From: SHAN690 sp040221375
Lineage (GTDB): Bacteria > Bacteroidota > Bacteroidia > Flavobacteriales_G > Salibacteraceae
Assembly: GCA_040221375.1 (NCBI GenBank)
Contig: JAVKEP010000056.1
Span: 5,556 to 69,555, forward strand
DNA length: 64,000 bases
Reading direction: 5' to 3'
Part shown: piece after piece, positions 9,011 to 17,732 of the stretch
Layout of the letters: each line of letters starts with the position of its first letter
How positions within the stretch are numbered: position 1 is the stretch's first letter
Translations under genes and position numbers: made by a program
Notes under the pieces: generated by a model
Database searches by the model: none
What the model was told of the DNA's origin: nothing
What the model saw: only the letters and a program-made list of their open reading frames with translations

Positions 9011-12000
9011 ATGAATTTTAAGAAGACGCTCGTATTATTGACACTCGTGTCATGGCTCCCAGGCTATGCACAAACTGGTCCTGGAGGAGTTGGTTCTTCT
9101 AGCACACTCATTACTTGGTTGGATGCTTCTTCACTGTCCTTGAGCAATGGAACGGATGTTTCTAATTGGGAGGACCGCAGTGGAAACAGTACCGATGCAA
9201 GCCAAGGAACCTCTGCAGACCAGCCTACTTTCCTCACCGGGCAGATCAATGGTTTGCCAGCGATTGACTTTGACGGTACAGATTTCTTGAGCATTGTAAA
9301 TGCATCGGTTTTTGATAACGAATCAGATTTGACTTGGTTTGCACTTGCCGAGACTGATAACAGCGCAGCGGCTCAATGCATTGTTAGTTCTGATTATTCT
9401 GGCGGAAGTGCATTCAATTACAAGCTTGCAACCGTCTTTAATCAAAATAAACATGAGGATCGAGTCAAGAACGACAACGGAAATGGTTTCAAACGAAACA
9501 ATTCTCTCGCTGCAGGATATAATTTAAGATCCAGTGTCATTGCTGGCAGCTCATCGGATACCTGGACACGCTTCGTTAATGGATCCCTCCAGCATACGGT
9601 CAACCTGACACCTTTCTCAGCTTCTACTCACGTACGAACCGTAATCGGTCGTAATTCCATTACCAACACGTGGTTCTTGAACGGCCGAATCCCTGAATTG
9701 ATCATTTATCGCGATGCCCTCAACTCAACAGAGCGGAGCATTGTAGAGAATTATTTAGCTGCTAAGTACAATCTCACGATCACAAACGATGTGTATGCGT
9801 TTCAAGCAACGCATTCTAATGAAGTGGCTGGCATTGGACAGACTTCTGCCACTGACAATCACACGGATGCCCGAGGCCCAGGAATCGTTAGAATGAGTAG
9901 CCCTTCTGCCATCAGTGACGGTGATTACATACTTTGGGGACATAACGGAGGCGCGCTTACCGGCACTACGGTTGAATTTCCCGCCCTGATGACGGCGGCG
10001 GGAGGAAGCAGGTTGACACGCGAGTGGGTAGCCGATACAACGAATGGAAATTTAGGAACCGTAACGGTTAGGTTCGACTTAATGGGCTTTTCGCTTGGCG
10101 CAACGCCATCTCAATACCGCATCATGGTTGATGAAGATGGTAATTTCACAGATGGTGACACGTTGAGCATCGTTCCTACGGGTTCTACCACATTAACCTT
10201 CACCGGAGTCGATTTTTATTCTGGCGGAGCTGGAGGTACAGAAGAAGGACCTTTTTTCACCCTTGTCTACACAGGAAACACGAGTGACTGTTCTTCCATA
10301 AATGTATTCAGCACAAATGATTGGACAGATGGACCTGGCGGCGTGTGGGATTGTGGAAGCACTCCTGACAGTACCGTGAACGTGACCATTTCAGGACTAA
10401 CAACAATCCAAGTAACCGGCACGCGGTCTTGCAACGATTTGATTGTCGAGACCGACGCTACGTTGGAATTGTCCAGTGGCGCTACGCTAATCGTCAAAGG
10501 GGATGTTGAATTGCAATCTGGAGCAACGCTTACTTGCAATTCCAATTCTACCATCATATTCAGAAGAAACGACGGTTCGATTCAGTTGGTGGATAACAGC
10601 TCTGGATCGGAGGTCACATTTGGCAGCGTTGTTTCAGCCAACGATGATGACGTGCGCTTTTTCGGAGGCACATTCGCCCATACCGGAGGAATATATCTGA
10701 ATAAAGGAAATTTACAAAACACATCTACTTGGACCTTTGTATCCGATGTTTCGGGTACTGCACATATCGCCAACGTTGGTACAGGTACGATGACTGGTGG
10801 CAGTTATGTTATGAATCGCTTCATGGGCGCTAGAACGGCTGATTGGAACACCATAACAGGAATGGGACTTTCTACCATGACGTTGGAAGACATCGACGAT
10901 GACATATTTATATCGGGCATTTCTGGAGGAGATGGTTATGCCTCTCCTACCGTAGGTACCGGAAGTTTTGTATCTGTATGGAAGTTCAACAACATCACGG
11001 ATGCCTACGAAGCGCCTACCTCAACGGCTGGTGAAACCATGTCGCCTGGAATCCGCGGCTACGAGGCCTGGTTAGGAGACGACCTCAATACATGGACGGC
11101 AAAAGCATGGGACGCAACAGGATCTGCGCTGAACTTGAGCTCCACCGCAATCACGATTAACGGCGCTGGAGGAGGATGGAACCTAATCGGTAATCCCTTC
11201 CCCGGGTTCTTGAATTGGGGCGACATCAAGGGAACGTTTGCTGTAGTTGGAAATGCTTTTTGGTACTACGACGCCGACTCTGCCCAGTACAACTTCAGGT
11301 CAGGTAACACCTTTATCCCTCCCGGACAAGGATTTTGGGTGAATTCTAGTTCTAGTTACACCATGACGCTCACCACCTCGATGCTTCGATCTGATCTAAG
11401 TACAAGCGAATTCTTCAAGTCTGAACCCCTCGAAGAATTCAAAGTTGAGGTCAAAGGAAACGACAACATTTTCGGCAGTGCAATTAGGATACGAAAGGAT
11501 GAATTTGCTTTCGTCGGCGTAGACGAGCAAGACATTCCACCGCTCAAAGTGCCTGATTCCAGGGCTGTCAATATGTGGATGAACTATGCGGGTGAAGAGA
11601 TGATGGTCAACTACATCAATCCGGATGAGCAGCATGTAGAGATACCCATCGTCATCGAAGCTGGCCTTCCTGGTGACTATACTATGAATTTCAAAGGGCT
11701 TTCGAAGTTCCGAGATTTTCAATGCATGAATCTTTACAATGTGCAGACAGGAGATCAAGTGGAGATTACTTCCAAGTCGCACTACACCATCAAAGTGGAT
11801 GAGGATTTAGCGCAGCAACACTTCAAGATTTTACTCAGCAAACACGATTACGATGATTGCCTCGCCCCGACCGATTTGTCGGATGAGCAACTTCGTATCT
11901 ACGGAACGCAGAAAACAATCGTGGCTGACTTCTTCTTGGACCGCTCAGCAGTGGCTAAGTTGAATGTGTACGACGTACTAGGAAACCTCGTTTACACGGC

Positions 12001-12121
12001 GCAGGAAACGGTTGGTTATTCTCGTGAAAACATTGATCTTAATCATGTGCCAGGTGGAGTCTACTTCATCAACGTTGACATCAATGGAACCGTTAAATCT
12101 GAAAAGGTAATTTTGCAATAA
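9011..12121 (+). CDS. Large T9SS cargo protein with LamG-like domain
   Basis: 1036 residues. A signal peptide ends at about residue 21 (GYAQ). Residues about 30-250 look like a concanavalin/LamG-type fold, closing with IYRDALNSTERSIVENYLA, common in Bacteroidota adhesins. The segment from about 260 (FQATHSNEVAGIGQ) resembles a domain often following LamG in these proteins. Beta-strand-rich repeats fill the middle. The last ~70 residues (LNVYDVLGNLVYTAQE to SEKVILQ) are a type A T9SS sorting domain, so the protein should be exported and anchored at the cell surface. The stop overlaps the next start (TAATG), coupling it to the small PID-CTERM-like gene. Confidence 0.88.
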   Translation: MNFKKTLVLLTLVSWLPGYAQTGPGGVGSSSTLITWLDASSLSLSNGTDVSNWEDRSGNSTDASQGTSADQPTFLTGQINGLPAIDFDGTDFLSIVNASVFDNESDLTWFALAETDNSAAAQCIVSSDYSGGSAFNYKLATVFNQNKHEDRVKNDNGNGFKRNNSLAAGYNLRSSVIAGSSSDTWTRFVNGSLQHTVNLTPFSASTHVRTVIGRNSITNTWFLNGRIPELIIYRDALNSTERSIVENYLAAKYNLTITNDVYAFQATHSNEVAGIGQTSATDNHTDARGPGIVRMSSPSAISDGDYILWGHNGGALTGTTVEFPALMTAAGGSRLTREWVADTTNGNLGTVTVRFDLMGFSLGATPSQYRIMVDEDGNFTDGDTLSIVPTGSTTLTFTGVDFYSGGAGGTEEGPFFTLVYTGNTSDCSSINVFSTNDWTDGPGGVWDCGSTPDSTVNVTISGLTTIQVTGTRSCNDLIVETDATLELSSGATLIVKGDVELQSGATLTCNSNSTIIFRRNDGSIQLVDNSSGSEVTFGSVVSANDDDVRFFGGTFAHTGGIYLNKGNLQNTSTWTFVSDVSGTAHIANVGTGTMTGGSYVMNRFMGARTADWNTITGMGLSTMTLEDIDDDIFISGISGGDGYASPTVGTGSFVSVWKFNNITDAYEAPTSTAGETMSPGIRGYEAWLGDDLNTWTAKAWDATGSALNLSSTAITINGAGGGWNLIGNPFPGFLNWGDIKGTFAVVGNAFWYYDADSAQYNFRSGNTFIPPGQGFWVNSSSSYTMTLTTSMLRSDLSTSEFFKSEPLEEFKVEVKGNDNIFGSAIRIRKDEFAFVGVDEQDIPPLKVPDSRAVNMWMNYAGEEMMVNYINPDEQHVEIPIVIEAGLPGDYTMNFKGLSKFRDFQCMNLYNVQTGDQVEITSKSHYTIKVDEDLAQQHFKILLSKHDYDDCLAPTDLSDEQLRIYGTQKTIVADFFLDRSAVAKLNVYDVLGNLVYTAQETVGYSRENIDLNHVPGGVYFINVDINGTVKSEKVILQ

Positions 12122-12342
12122 TGAACCGCAAGCAACTCGTATTTGGACTTTTTCTAGCAGTGCTTTTCTTCGTCTGTTCTGATGCTGTTATGGCCCAACC
12201 AGGTGGCGGACCTCCCACCGGAGGTGGTGGACCAGGTTGCTGGCCGCCTCCCTGTATTCCTATCGATGGAGGAATGAGCTTCCTGATTGCACTCGGCCTT
12301 GCCTTTGGGGGCAAAAAGATGATGGACCTTCGAGGAAAGTAA
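12121..12342 (+). CDS. Small secreted protein with PID-CTERM-like sorting tail
   Basis: 73 residues. A signal peptide (about 1-25, ending VMAQ) is followed by a 20-residue Gly/Pro-rich mature segment with two cysteines (PGCWPPPC). Then comes IPIDGG at 46-51, a short hydrophobic helix (about 52-63) and a basic end (KKMMDLRGK). The motif-helix-basic layout at the very C-terminus is that of exosortase/archaeosortase substrates, and PIDGG matches what I know as the PID-CTERM signal of Bacteroidota. It overlaps the T9SS cargo gene by one base and lies upstream of an exosortase gene at 12560. After cleavage only about 20-25 residues would remain. The function of the mature peptide is unknown. Confidence 0.82.
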   Translation: MNRKQLVFGLFLAVLFFVCSDAVMAQPGGGPPTGGGGPGCWPPPCIPIDGGMSFLIALGLAFGGKKMMDLRGK

Positions 12343-12364
12343 TCTAGGATTCAAAAATTTTCAA

Positions 12365-12393
12365 AGCCAATCTGATTCAGGTTGGCTTTTTTT
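12365..12393 (+). terminator. Rho-independent terminator
   Basis: An 8-bp stem (AGCCAATC / GGTTGGCT, one G-U pair) with a 7-nt loop is followed by seven T. It ends the cargo/PID-CTERM transcript and separates it from the exosortase genes. Confidence 0.85.
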
Positions 12394-12547
12394 ATGCGCA
12401 ATCATCCGATGCGAGCTTTTCAGCTGAGTGTCGAACGGAAACGATTGTGAAACCATTCTTGTCCTGATTCTCTCAATTTTTTACCGTCGATTGCGAATGA
12501 CCTCGATTCTCATTAGCAGGATTCGGTCTATACTATGAGACGGTGCT

Positions 12548-12555
12548 TATCTTCG
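12548..12555 (+). promoter_or_regulatory. Candidate -7 box (TATCTTCG) of exosortase operon
   Basis: TATCTTCG differs from TAnnTTTG at one base and ends 4 nt before the GTG start of the exosortase gene. If used, the mRNA would be essentially leaderless. The same 8-mer precedes three other genes in the window. No convincing -33 element is seen. Confidence 0.35.
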
Positions 12556-12559
12556 AACC

Positions 12560-13126
12560 GTGAAGCTAAAACATCTTTGGAAAGATCCGCTGTATCAATT
12601 TCTCCTAAAGGCATTGGTACTCTATGCCGCATGGTATGTGCTGTACGAACGATGGCTGCATCCCATTGGCAGCCTAGATCGAATGGTCATACGATCCCTC
12701 GAACAGGCGTCCTATTTTTTATTGGAATTACTGGGTTTCTCGACATTGGCAGAAAGTCACGTGGAGAACATCCGCACGATTGGTATCGACGGAACGCACG
12801 GATTATGGATCGGTGATCCTTGCAATGGACTGACACTGTTCGCATTGTTTACTGGTTTTGTGATTGCCTTTCCCGGGCCGCTGAAGAAAAAACTTTGGTT
12901 CGTGCCCCTCGGAATCCTTGCGATTCATGTCCTTAATGTAATCCGTATTGTCGCGTTGTCGCTGATCATCTACTACTTCCCAGATCCAGAAGTATTGGAC
13001 TTCAACCACACCTATACCTTTACAATGATCGTGTACGGCTTCGTCTTCTTTTTGTGGTACGTATGGTCGAGTAAACTGGCGGGCATGGACTTTTTAAAGA
13101 AAGATAAAGATGACCGCGAGGCGTAG
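12560..13126 (+). CDS. Exosortase family protein (XrtF-like)
   Basis: 188 residues with about five or six membrane helices. The exosortase catalytic triad is visible: Cys88 in IGDPCNGLTLF, Arg129 in HVLNVIRIVALS and His150 in DFNHTYTFT. The family consists of membrane transpeptidases that cleave C-terminal sorting signals on the periplasmic side. The short length and the following partner gene match the XrtF type of Flavobacteriia. Translation starts at GTG 12560, and the gene overlaps the partner by 17 bp. The likely substrate is the PID-CTERM-like protein at 12121-12342; that pairing is inferred from position and architecture. Confidence 0.9.
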   Translation: MKLKHLWKDPLYQFLLKALVLYAAWYVLYERWLHPIGSLDRMVIRSLEQASYFLLELLGFSTLAESHVENIRTIGIDGTHGLWIGDPCNGLTLFALFTGFVIAFPGPLKKKLWFVPLGILAIHVLNVIRIVALSLIIYYFPDPEVLDFNHTYTFTMIVYGFVFFLWYVWSSKLAGMDFLKKDKDDREA

Positions 13127-13574
13127 AATAAGCATTCTTCTTTCGGTGGTCGGGGTGATCATTCTTGGATTCTACCGCGAATTCATTTTTGTGCACATCA
13201 ACGAGCAACTTTTTGCGCTTTGGTATGATGAACCTTCGCGGGCTTCAGATATGATTCCGTTCTTGAAGTCGACCGATTACTATACGCTGTACTATTCGAA
13301 ATGGGCATTGACCGTTCTGTTCGCAAGCCTCTTTTATGTTTCGGTTGGTGGGGTGCTCAAACTAATTTTCCAAACGACCTACTGGAAAGAATTGGGTATC
13401 GTCTACGCGTTTCTTTTTGGCGTTGCAGGCATTGCCCTCGGTATTGGATATCTATCAAACAACATTGATGACACATACACAGTGGCGCGTTTCTTCATGG
13501 GCATCGCCCAATCCCCTATTCTTCTTATGCTGATGATTCCTGCCATCCTGCTGAGGAACCACGCGACCGCATAG
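13110..13574 (+). CDS. Exosortase-F-associated membrane protein
   Basis: 154 residues with four predicted membrane helices (about 8-25, 66-86, 92-110, 128-147) and a conserved-looking loop REFIFVHINEQLFALWYD. It matches in size and position the small integral membrane protein that accompanies XrtF exosortases in Flavobacteriia (TIGR04127-type). It starts 17 bp inside the exosortase gene, so the two are translationally coupled. Its role is unknown; a helper in substrate presentation or stability is a guess. Confidence 0.75.
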   Translation: MTARRRISILLSVVGVIILGFYREFIFVHINEQLFALWYDEPSRASDMIPFLKSTDYYTLYYSKWALTVLFASLFYVSVGGVLKLIFQTTYWKELGIVYAFLFGVAGIALGIGYLSNNIDDTYTVARFFMGIAQSPILLMLMIPAILLRNHATA

Positions 13575-13691
13575 CTCTGTAGAGCAATTCTTTCGCAACC
13601 GCCAATTTTGACCACAGGGCGAGGGAGTCAACCGTTTAACGAAAAAGGACAACGCCAACGCGCATTTCTTCGTTTCTTCGCTTCGTAATAA

Positions 13692-15281
13692 ATGGACTAC
13701 ATGAATATTGTGATTTACAGCATCATAGCCATTGGCTATTTCGTCGGATTCTACTTTCTTTTCCCGAAGGCCAACAGAAAGTCGTGGGAGGCGCTCATTC
13801 CAGGCTATAATTTTTTCGTTCTCACCCGCATCATTGAGAAACCCTGGTGGTGGATTCTTTTTTTAATCCTACCCGGTGTGAACATTCTCATGCTTATGGT
13901 GATGAATTCTAACTTGGCCTCTGTCTTCGGAAAGTTGGACAAGCAATCGCAGGTCTTCGCTATATTCTTACCGTTTATCGCCTTTCCGCTTTGGGGCAAA
14001 CAAGACAAGTTGCCGTACGTAGGTCCGATCGATCGAAAGAAGTTCCCGAAGTCTTGGGCACGTGAATGGGGAGATGCAATCGTTTTTGCTGTTGTAGCTG
14101 CCAGTATCATCCGTACGTATTTTCTTGAAGCATTTACGATTCCAACGAGCTCCATGGAAAAATCATTGCTCATTGGTGACTACCTTTTCGTGAGCAAAAT
14201 GGCCTACGGCCCGAAAGTTCCTCAAACTCCACTGAGCTTCCCTTTTGCGCATCACAGCCTGCCTTTCACAGAAACACCGAGCTACTTCAACTGGATGAAT
14301 CTGGACTACTATCGCTTGCCTGGATTTGGAGAGGTTGAACGCAACGACATTGTCGTTTTCAATTATCCTGAAGGAGATACCGTCTTACTAGCATATCAAA
14401 GCAACCGTAGCTATAACCAAGTAGTGCGCGACTATATGAACGAATTGCGCAAACGAGATATTCAAATGGGGCAAGCTCCTAAGTCCTTTGACCAATACAA
14501 CAAAGACGCGCGCAAGTTGCTCAAAGACAACATGGAATACACGGTACGACCCGTAGATAAGCGTGAGCATTACATCAAGCGCTGCGTAGCGATTCCAGGC
14601 GATAAAATCTTGGTGCAAGACGCCCAGCTCTACATCAACGACGAGATGGCCTTTATCCCACCGGAGTCACAATTTAAGTATGTCGTTGAGAAAAACGGAT
14701 TTCTGAACAAGCGTATTCTCAAGGATCGGTTCGACGTGAACTATCAAGACTCTGATGCACGTGTAGCAGAGAGCCAAAAAGGCTTTCGCATTCCATTGAC
14801 CCTTGATGCTGCCACTGAGCTGGAGTCGCTTGATGGCGTTAAAAGTGTGACGTTGGACGTAACTCCGAAATCACACGACCCCATCTACTCCATCTTCCCA
14901 AATTCGCCTGCATACGATTGGTCTGTTGATTACTGGGGCCCTTTGACCGTTCCCGGGAAGGGCGAAACTGTAGAACTCAATCTGCGCAACCTTCCTTTTT
15001 ACGAACGGATCATTTCAGTTTATGAAGGCCACGAACTTAAGATCAAGGATGGTAACATCTTTATCGACGGTTCTGAAGCGAACTCGTACACATTTGCCAT
15101 GAATTACTACTTCATGATGGGCGATAACCGTCATAATTCGGCCGATTCGCGCTACTGGGGTTTTGTACCTGAGGATCACATCGTAGGGAAGGCAGCATTC
15201 ATTTGGTTGTCCATGGACCCAGAATTGGATCTACTTGATGGCCGCATCCGATTCTCACGTATGTTCTCGATTCCTGAATAA
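13692..15281 (+). CDS. lepB: Signal peptidase I
   Basis: 529 residues, long compared with ~320 in E. coli but usual for Bacteroidota. It cleaves Sec signal peptides on the periplasmic face of the inner membrane. The extra N-terminal part contains several membrane helices (about 5-23, 50-72, 88-100). The catalytic serine is Ser154 in IPTSSMEKSL and the general-base lysine is Lys296 in HYIKRCVAIPGD. Box E is FMMGDNRHNSADSRYWG near residue 480. It is followed after 6 bp by a WbqC gene, a frequent pairing in this phylum. Confidence 0.95.
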   Translation: MDYMNIVIYSIIAIGYFVGFYFLFPKANRKSWEALIPGYNFFVLTRIIEKPWWWILFLILPGVNILMLMVMNSNLASVFGKLDKQSQVFAIFLPFIAFPLWGKQDKLPYVGPIDRKKFPKSWAREWGDAIVFAVVAASIIRTYFLEAFTIPTSSMEKSLLIGDYLFVSKMAYGPKVPQTPLSFPFAHHSLPFTETPSYFNWMNLDYYRLPGFGEVERNDIVVFNYPEGDTVLLAYQSNRSYNQVVRDYMNELRKRDIQMGQAPKSFDQYNKDARKLLKDNMEYTVRPVDKREHYIKRCVAIPGDKILVQDAQLYINDEMAFIPPESQFKYVVEKNGFLNKRILKDRFDVNYQDSDARVAESQKGFRIPLTLDAATELESLDGVKSVTLDVTPKSHDPIYSIFPNSPAYDWSVDYWGPLTVPGKGETVELNLRNLPFYERIISVYEGHELKIKDGNIFIDGSEANSYTFAMNYYFMMGDNRHNSADSRYWGFVPEDHIVGKAAFIWLSMDPELDLLDGRIRFSRMFSIPE

Positions 15282-15287
15282 TCGCTC

Positions 15288-15878
15288 ATGGCGCTATTTC
15301 CAATCGTCTACGCAGGAAATCTTAGCTATTATCGATCGCTCATTCAAAACGATGAAGTCGTTTTCGAAGCGCACGAACATTTTCCGAAACAAACCTATCG
15401 GAACCGAATGGAAGTTCTCGGTCCCAATGGCTTGCAAAAGCTGGTTATTCCAACGGTAAAGACCGGATCGCGCCGAACGATGAATACGGTTAACATCAGT
15501 TATTCGGAAAATTGGCAAAAGGATCATTGGAAAAGCTTAGAGGCCGCCTACCGGAGGTCGCCATACTTTGAATTCTATGAAGACAACTTTCAGCCTTTTT
15601 ACATTGAGAAGATCGAATCGTTGATGGAATTCAACCTAAGTCTGCATCAAACGATTTGTAGTTTGCTTTCAATCGAAGTCGACCACAGAATGACAAGTAA
15701 CTACGAGCAAAAAGTTGCCGTCGACCTGCGACATTTCTCATTTCAGGAAGCTTTTCCTCCGGTTCCGTATTTGCAAGTCTTTAGCGATCGGCACCCATTC
15801 ACTCCGAACCTGAGTATATTGGATGCACTGTTCAATCTCGGCCCCCAGACCCTCTCCCTCTTACGTCAGAATACGTAG
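15288..15878 (+). CDS. WbqC family protein (lepB-linked)
   Basis: 196 residues, a shorter WbqC relative beginning FPIVYAGNLSYYRSLI instead of the AIMQPYFLPYIGY of the copy at 1533-2273. Shared features are the early aspartate/glutamate-rich loop, the YRNRMEVLGPNGLQKL segment and the C-terminal PNLSILDALFNLG. It follows lepB by 6 bp on the same strand. The reaction is unknown. Its 3' end overlaps the convergent methyltransferase gene by 13 bp. Confidence 0.85.
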   Translation: MALFPIVYAGNLSYYRSLIQNDEVVFEAHEHFPKQTYRNRMEVLGPNGLQKLVIPTVKTGSRRTMNTVNISYSENWQKDHWKSLEAAYRRSPYFEFYEDNFQPFYIEKIESLMEFNLSLHQTICSLLSIEVDHRMTSNYEQKVAVDLRHFSFQEAFPPVPYLQVFSDRHPFTPNLSILDALFNLGPQTLSLLRQNT

Positions 15879-16300
15879 GGTATCAAAGCGTAGGAGTTTG
15901 CCATATAAGCATAGTAATCTTCACCATAGTGCTTGATCAGTAAGCGTTCTTCATGCCGCAATTTCATCAACTGATTAAAAAGAAGAACGACAAACACTGC
16001 CAATCCAGCTTCTTCGAATCGATCAACTGCCAAGGTTCCACAGACCAAGAGCACCGCTGTATACATCGGATGTCGGATCAGTTGGTACGGACCACTCTTT
16101 AGGAGTTTACCGTCTTTTCTAGGCTCGGGAAACACCGAAAGTTTTTCCCACTTCATGGTAATGATTGCCCAAAGCCCTAGTGCAATCCCCCCTATTTCTA
16201 TTAACAAGCCAAGCATGGAATGCGCCCAAATCGGACCTGTTACAATGAAAAAGGCAATGCATGCAAACTGAACAATAACCAATACTAAGGATCGAGACAT
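15866..16300 (-). CDS. Small membrane methyltransferase (ICMT/PEMT-like)
   Basis: 144 residues from the chosen ATG at 16300; an upstream ATG at 16414 would add 38 residues of unlikely sequence and overlap the start of the divergent gene. Four membrane helices are predicted. The segment KSGPYQLIRHPMYTAVLL is the SAM-binding signature of isoprenylcysteine carboxyl methyltransferase/phospholipid methyltransferase-like proteins, and RHEERLLIKHYGEDYYAY is the typical C-terminal segment. It would methylate a lipid or other membrane-associated substrate. The exact substrate is unknown. A relative lies at 29766-30254. Confidence 0.82.
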   Translation of the reverse strand: MSRSLVLVIVQFACIAFFIVTGPIWAHSMLGLLIEIGGIALGLWAIITMKWEKLSVFPEPRKDGKLLKSGPYQLIRHPMYTAVLLVCGTLAVDRFEEAGLAVFVVLLFNQLMKLRHEERLLIKHYGEDYYAYMANSYALIPYVF

Positions 16301-16412
16301 GCGGCAAAGAAAGCGACTCTGACTGTACTTGGCATTAAAGGCCCGTAACTCAACATTAACCGAAGGCATCACCAGGAAGACAATGCTCCCTTTCTTGTTG
16401 CCCGTGATTTCC

Positions 16413-17732
16413 ATGAATGCTTACTTTGGTCCAAACCAAGAATTCGTGAAAGATAGACGCACATTCATCAAGCAAGTTTCGGCCTTGAGCGCAGGAGTTT
16501 GGGCCTGGCCACTGATCGATCAGGGTTATGCGGCAGATGCTGCTGACGTTATGAAAGACCTACAACTTACGCCACCCTCAGAGCTTGCGTCGAACGAAGA
16601 TTTTTGGAGCTGGGTGAGGCACAATTACACGGCATCTTCCAACCTCATCAATTTAAACAACGGCGGGGTGTCGCCTCACCCGAAGGTGGTCCAAGACGCC
16701 GTCACTCGTTTTACCGCACTGAGTAATGAAGCTCCGTCCTACTATATGTGGAGGGTGTTCGAAAAAGGTCGAGAATCCATCCGTGAAAAACTTGCCGAGG
16801 TAGCCGGGGTTAATGCCGAAGAAATCGCCATAAATCGGAACACAACCGAAGCTTTGGACACCATGATTTTTGGCTTAGACATGGATAAGGGCGACGAATT
16901 TGTGACGAGCAACTTTGTGTATCCCAACATGGATCAAGCTTGGAAGCAGCGAGAACTAAGAGAAGGCTTGGTTCGCAGGGTCGCCAAATTGCCCATGCCG
17001 AGCACAAATACCGCGGCAATGGTAAAGGCCTACACGGATCAATTCACTCCAAAAACCAAGGTTGTTTTGATCGAGCATGTAGTGAACTGGACCGGACAGG
17101 CATTGCCCGTAGCTGCCATCGCGGCTGAGGCAAAAAAACGCGGTATTCTGGTCATGGTAGATGGTGCGCACAGCTTTGCCCATCTCGTATTCCGTATCCC
17201 TGACCTAAACTGTGATTTTTTCGGAACGAGCTTGCACAAATGGCTATGTGCTCCCTTTGGCACGGGCATGCTTTGGATGAAAAAGGAGTATATTGCCAAG
17301 CATTGGGCTTTATTCCCCGGACCGGAGCCAAGTTCAGACGACATCCGAAAATTTGAACATCAGGGAACACGGGATGTGCCTGCAGAATTGGCCATTGGTC
17401 AAGCCATCGACTTTCATTTAAGCATCGGTGCCGAACGGAAGTTTGAGCGACTCCACTACCTCAAGCAATACTGGGTCAACGCCGTGAAGCAGCGGCCGGG
17501 CATACAATTTTGGTGTCCAGAAGAATCGCAATTCAGCGGAGCATTGACCACGTTTGGAATCGAAGGAATGACCGGACCCGACATCCATAATTTCCTTTGG
17601 AAAGAAGCTAGGATTCACACCACTCCAATCTCGCACGAAGGCGTAGAGGGCGTACGTGTTACGCCCAACGTCTACACATCGATTGGTGACCTCGACAAAC
17701 TGATTGCCACTGTTCTGAAATTGGAGGCTTAA
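16413..17732 (+). CDS. Tat-type class V aminotransferase family protein
   Basis: 439 residues. After a short leader the twin-arginine motif DRRTFIKQ is followed by a hydrophobic stretch ending near GYAADA, predicting Tat export of a folded, cofactor-loaded enzyme. The body is a PLP-dependent class V (isopenicillin-N-epimerase/NifS-like) enzyme: VDGAHSFAHL holds the PLP aspartate, and the Schiff-base lysine is in GTSLHKWLCAPFG. A GTG at 16446 would give a compact leader beginning at the RR motif. The ATG at 16413 shares bases with a possible divergent ATG at 16414. The substrate is unknown. The gene ends in a 4-bp overlap with CotH. Confidence 0.87.
   Translation: MNAYFGPNQEFVKDRRTFIKQVSALSAGVWAWPLIDQGYAADAADVMKDLQLTPPSELASNEDFWSWVRHNYTASSNLINLNNGGVSPHPKVVQDAVTRFTALSNEAPSYYMWRVFEKGRESIREKLAEVAGVNAEEIAINRNTTEALDTMIFGLDMDKGDEFVTSNFVYPNMDQAWKQRELREGLVRRVAKLPMPSTNTAAMVKAYTDQFTPKTKVVLIEHVVNWTGQALPVAAIAAEAKKRGILVMVDGAHSFAHLVFRIPDLNCDFFGTSLHKWLCAPFGTGMLWMKKEYIAKHWALFPGPEPSSDDIRKFEHQGTRDVPAELAIGQAIDFHLSIGAERKFERLHYLKQYWVNAVKQRPGIQFWCPEESQFSGALTTFGIEGMTGPDIHNFLWKEARIHTTPISHEGVEGVRVTPNVYTSIGDLDKLIATVLKLEA

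Noticed and set aside
13577..13588. GCTC-TGTA-GAGC palindrome after the exosortase partner gene
   Set aside because: Only a 4-bp stem with no T run; too weak to call a terminator.
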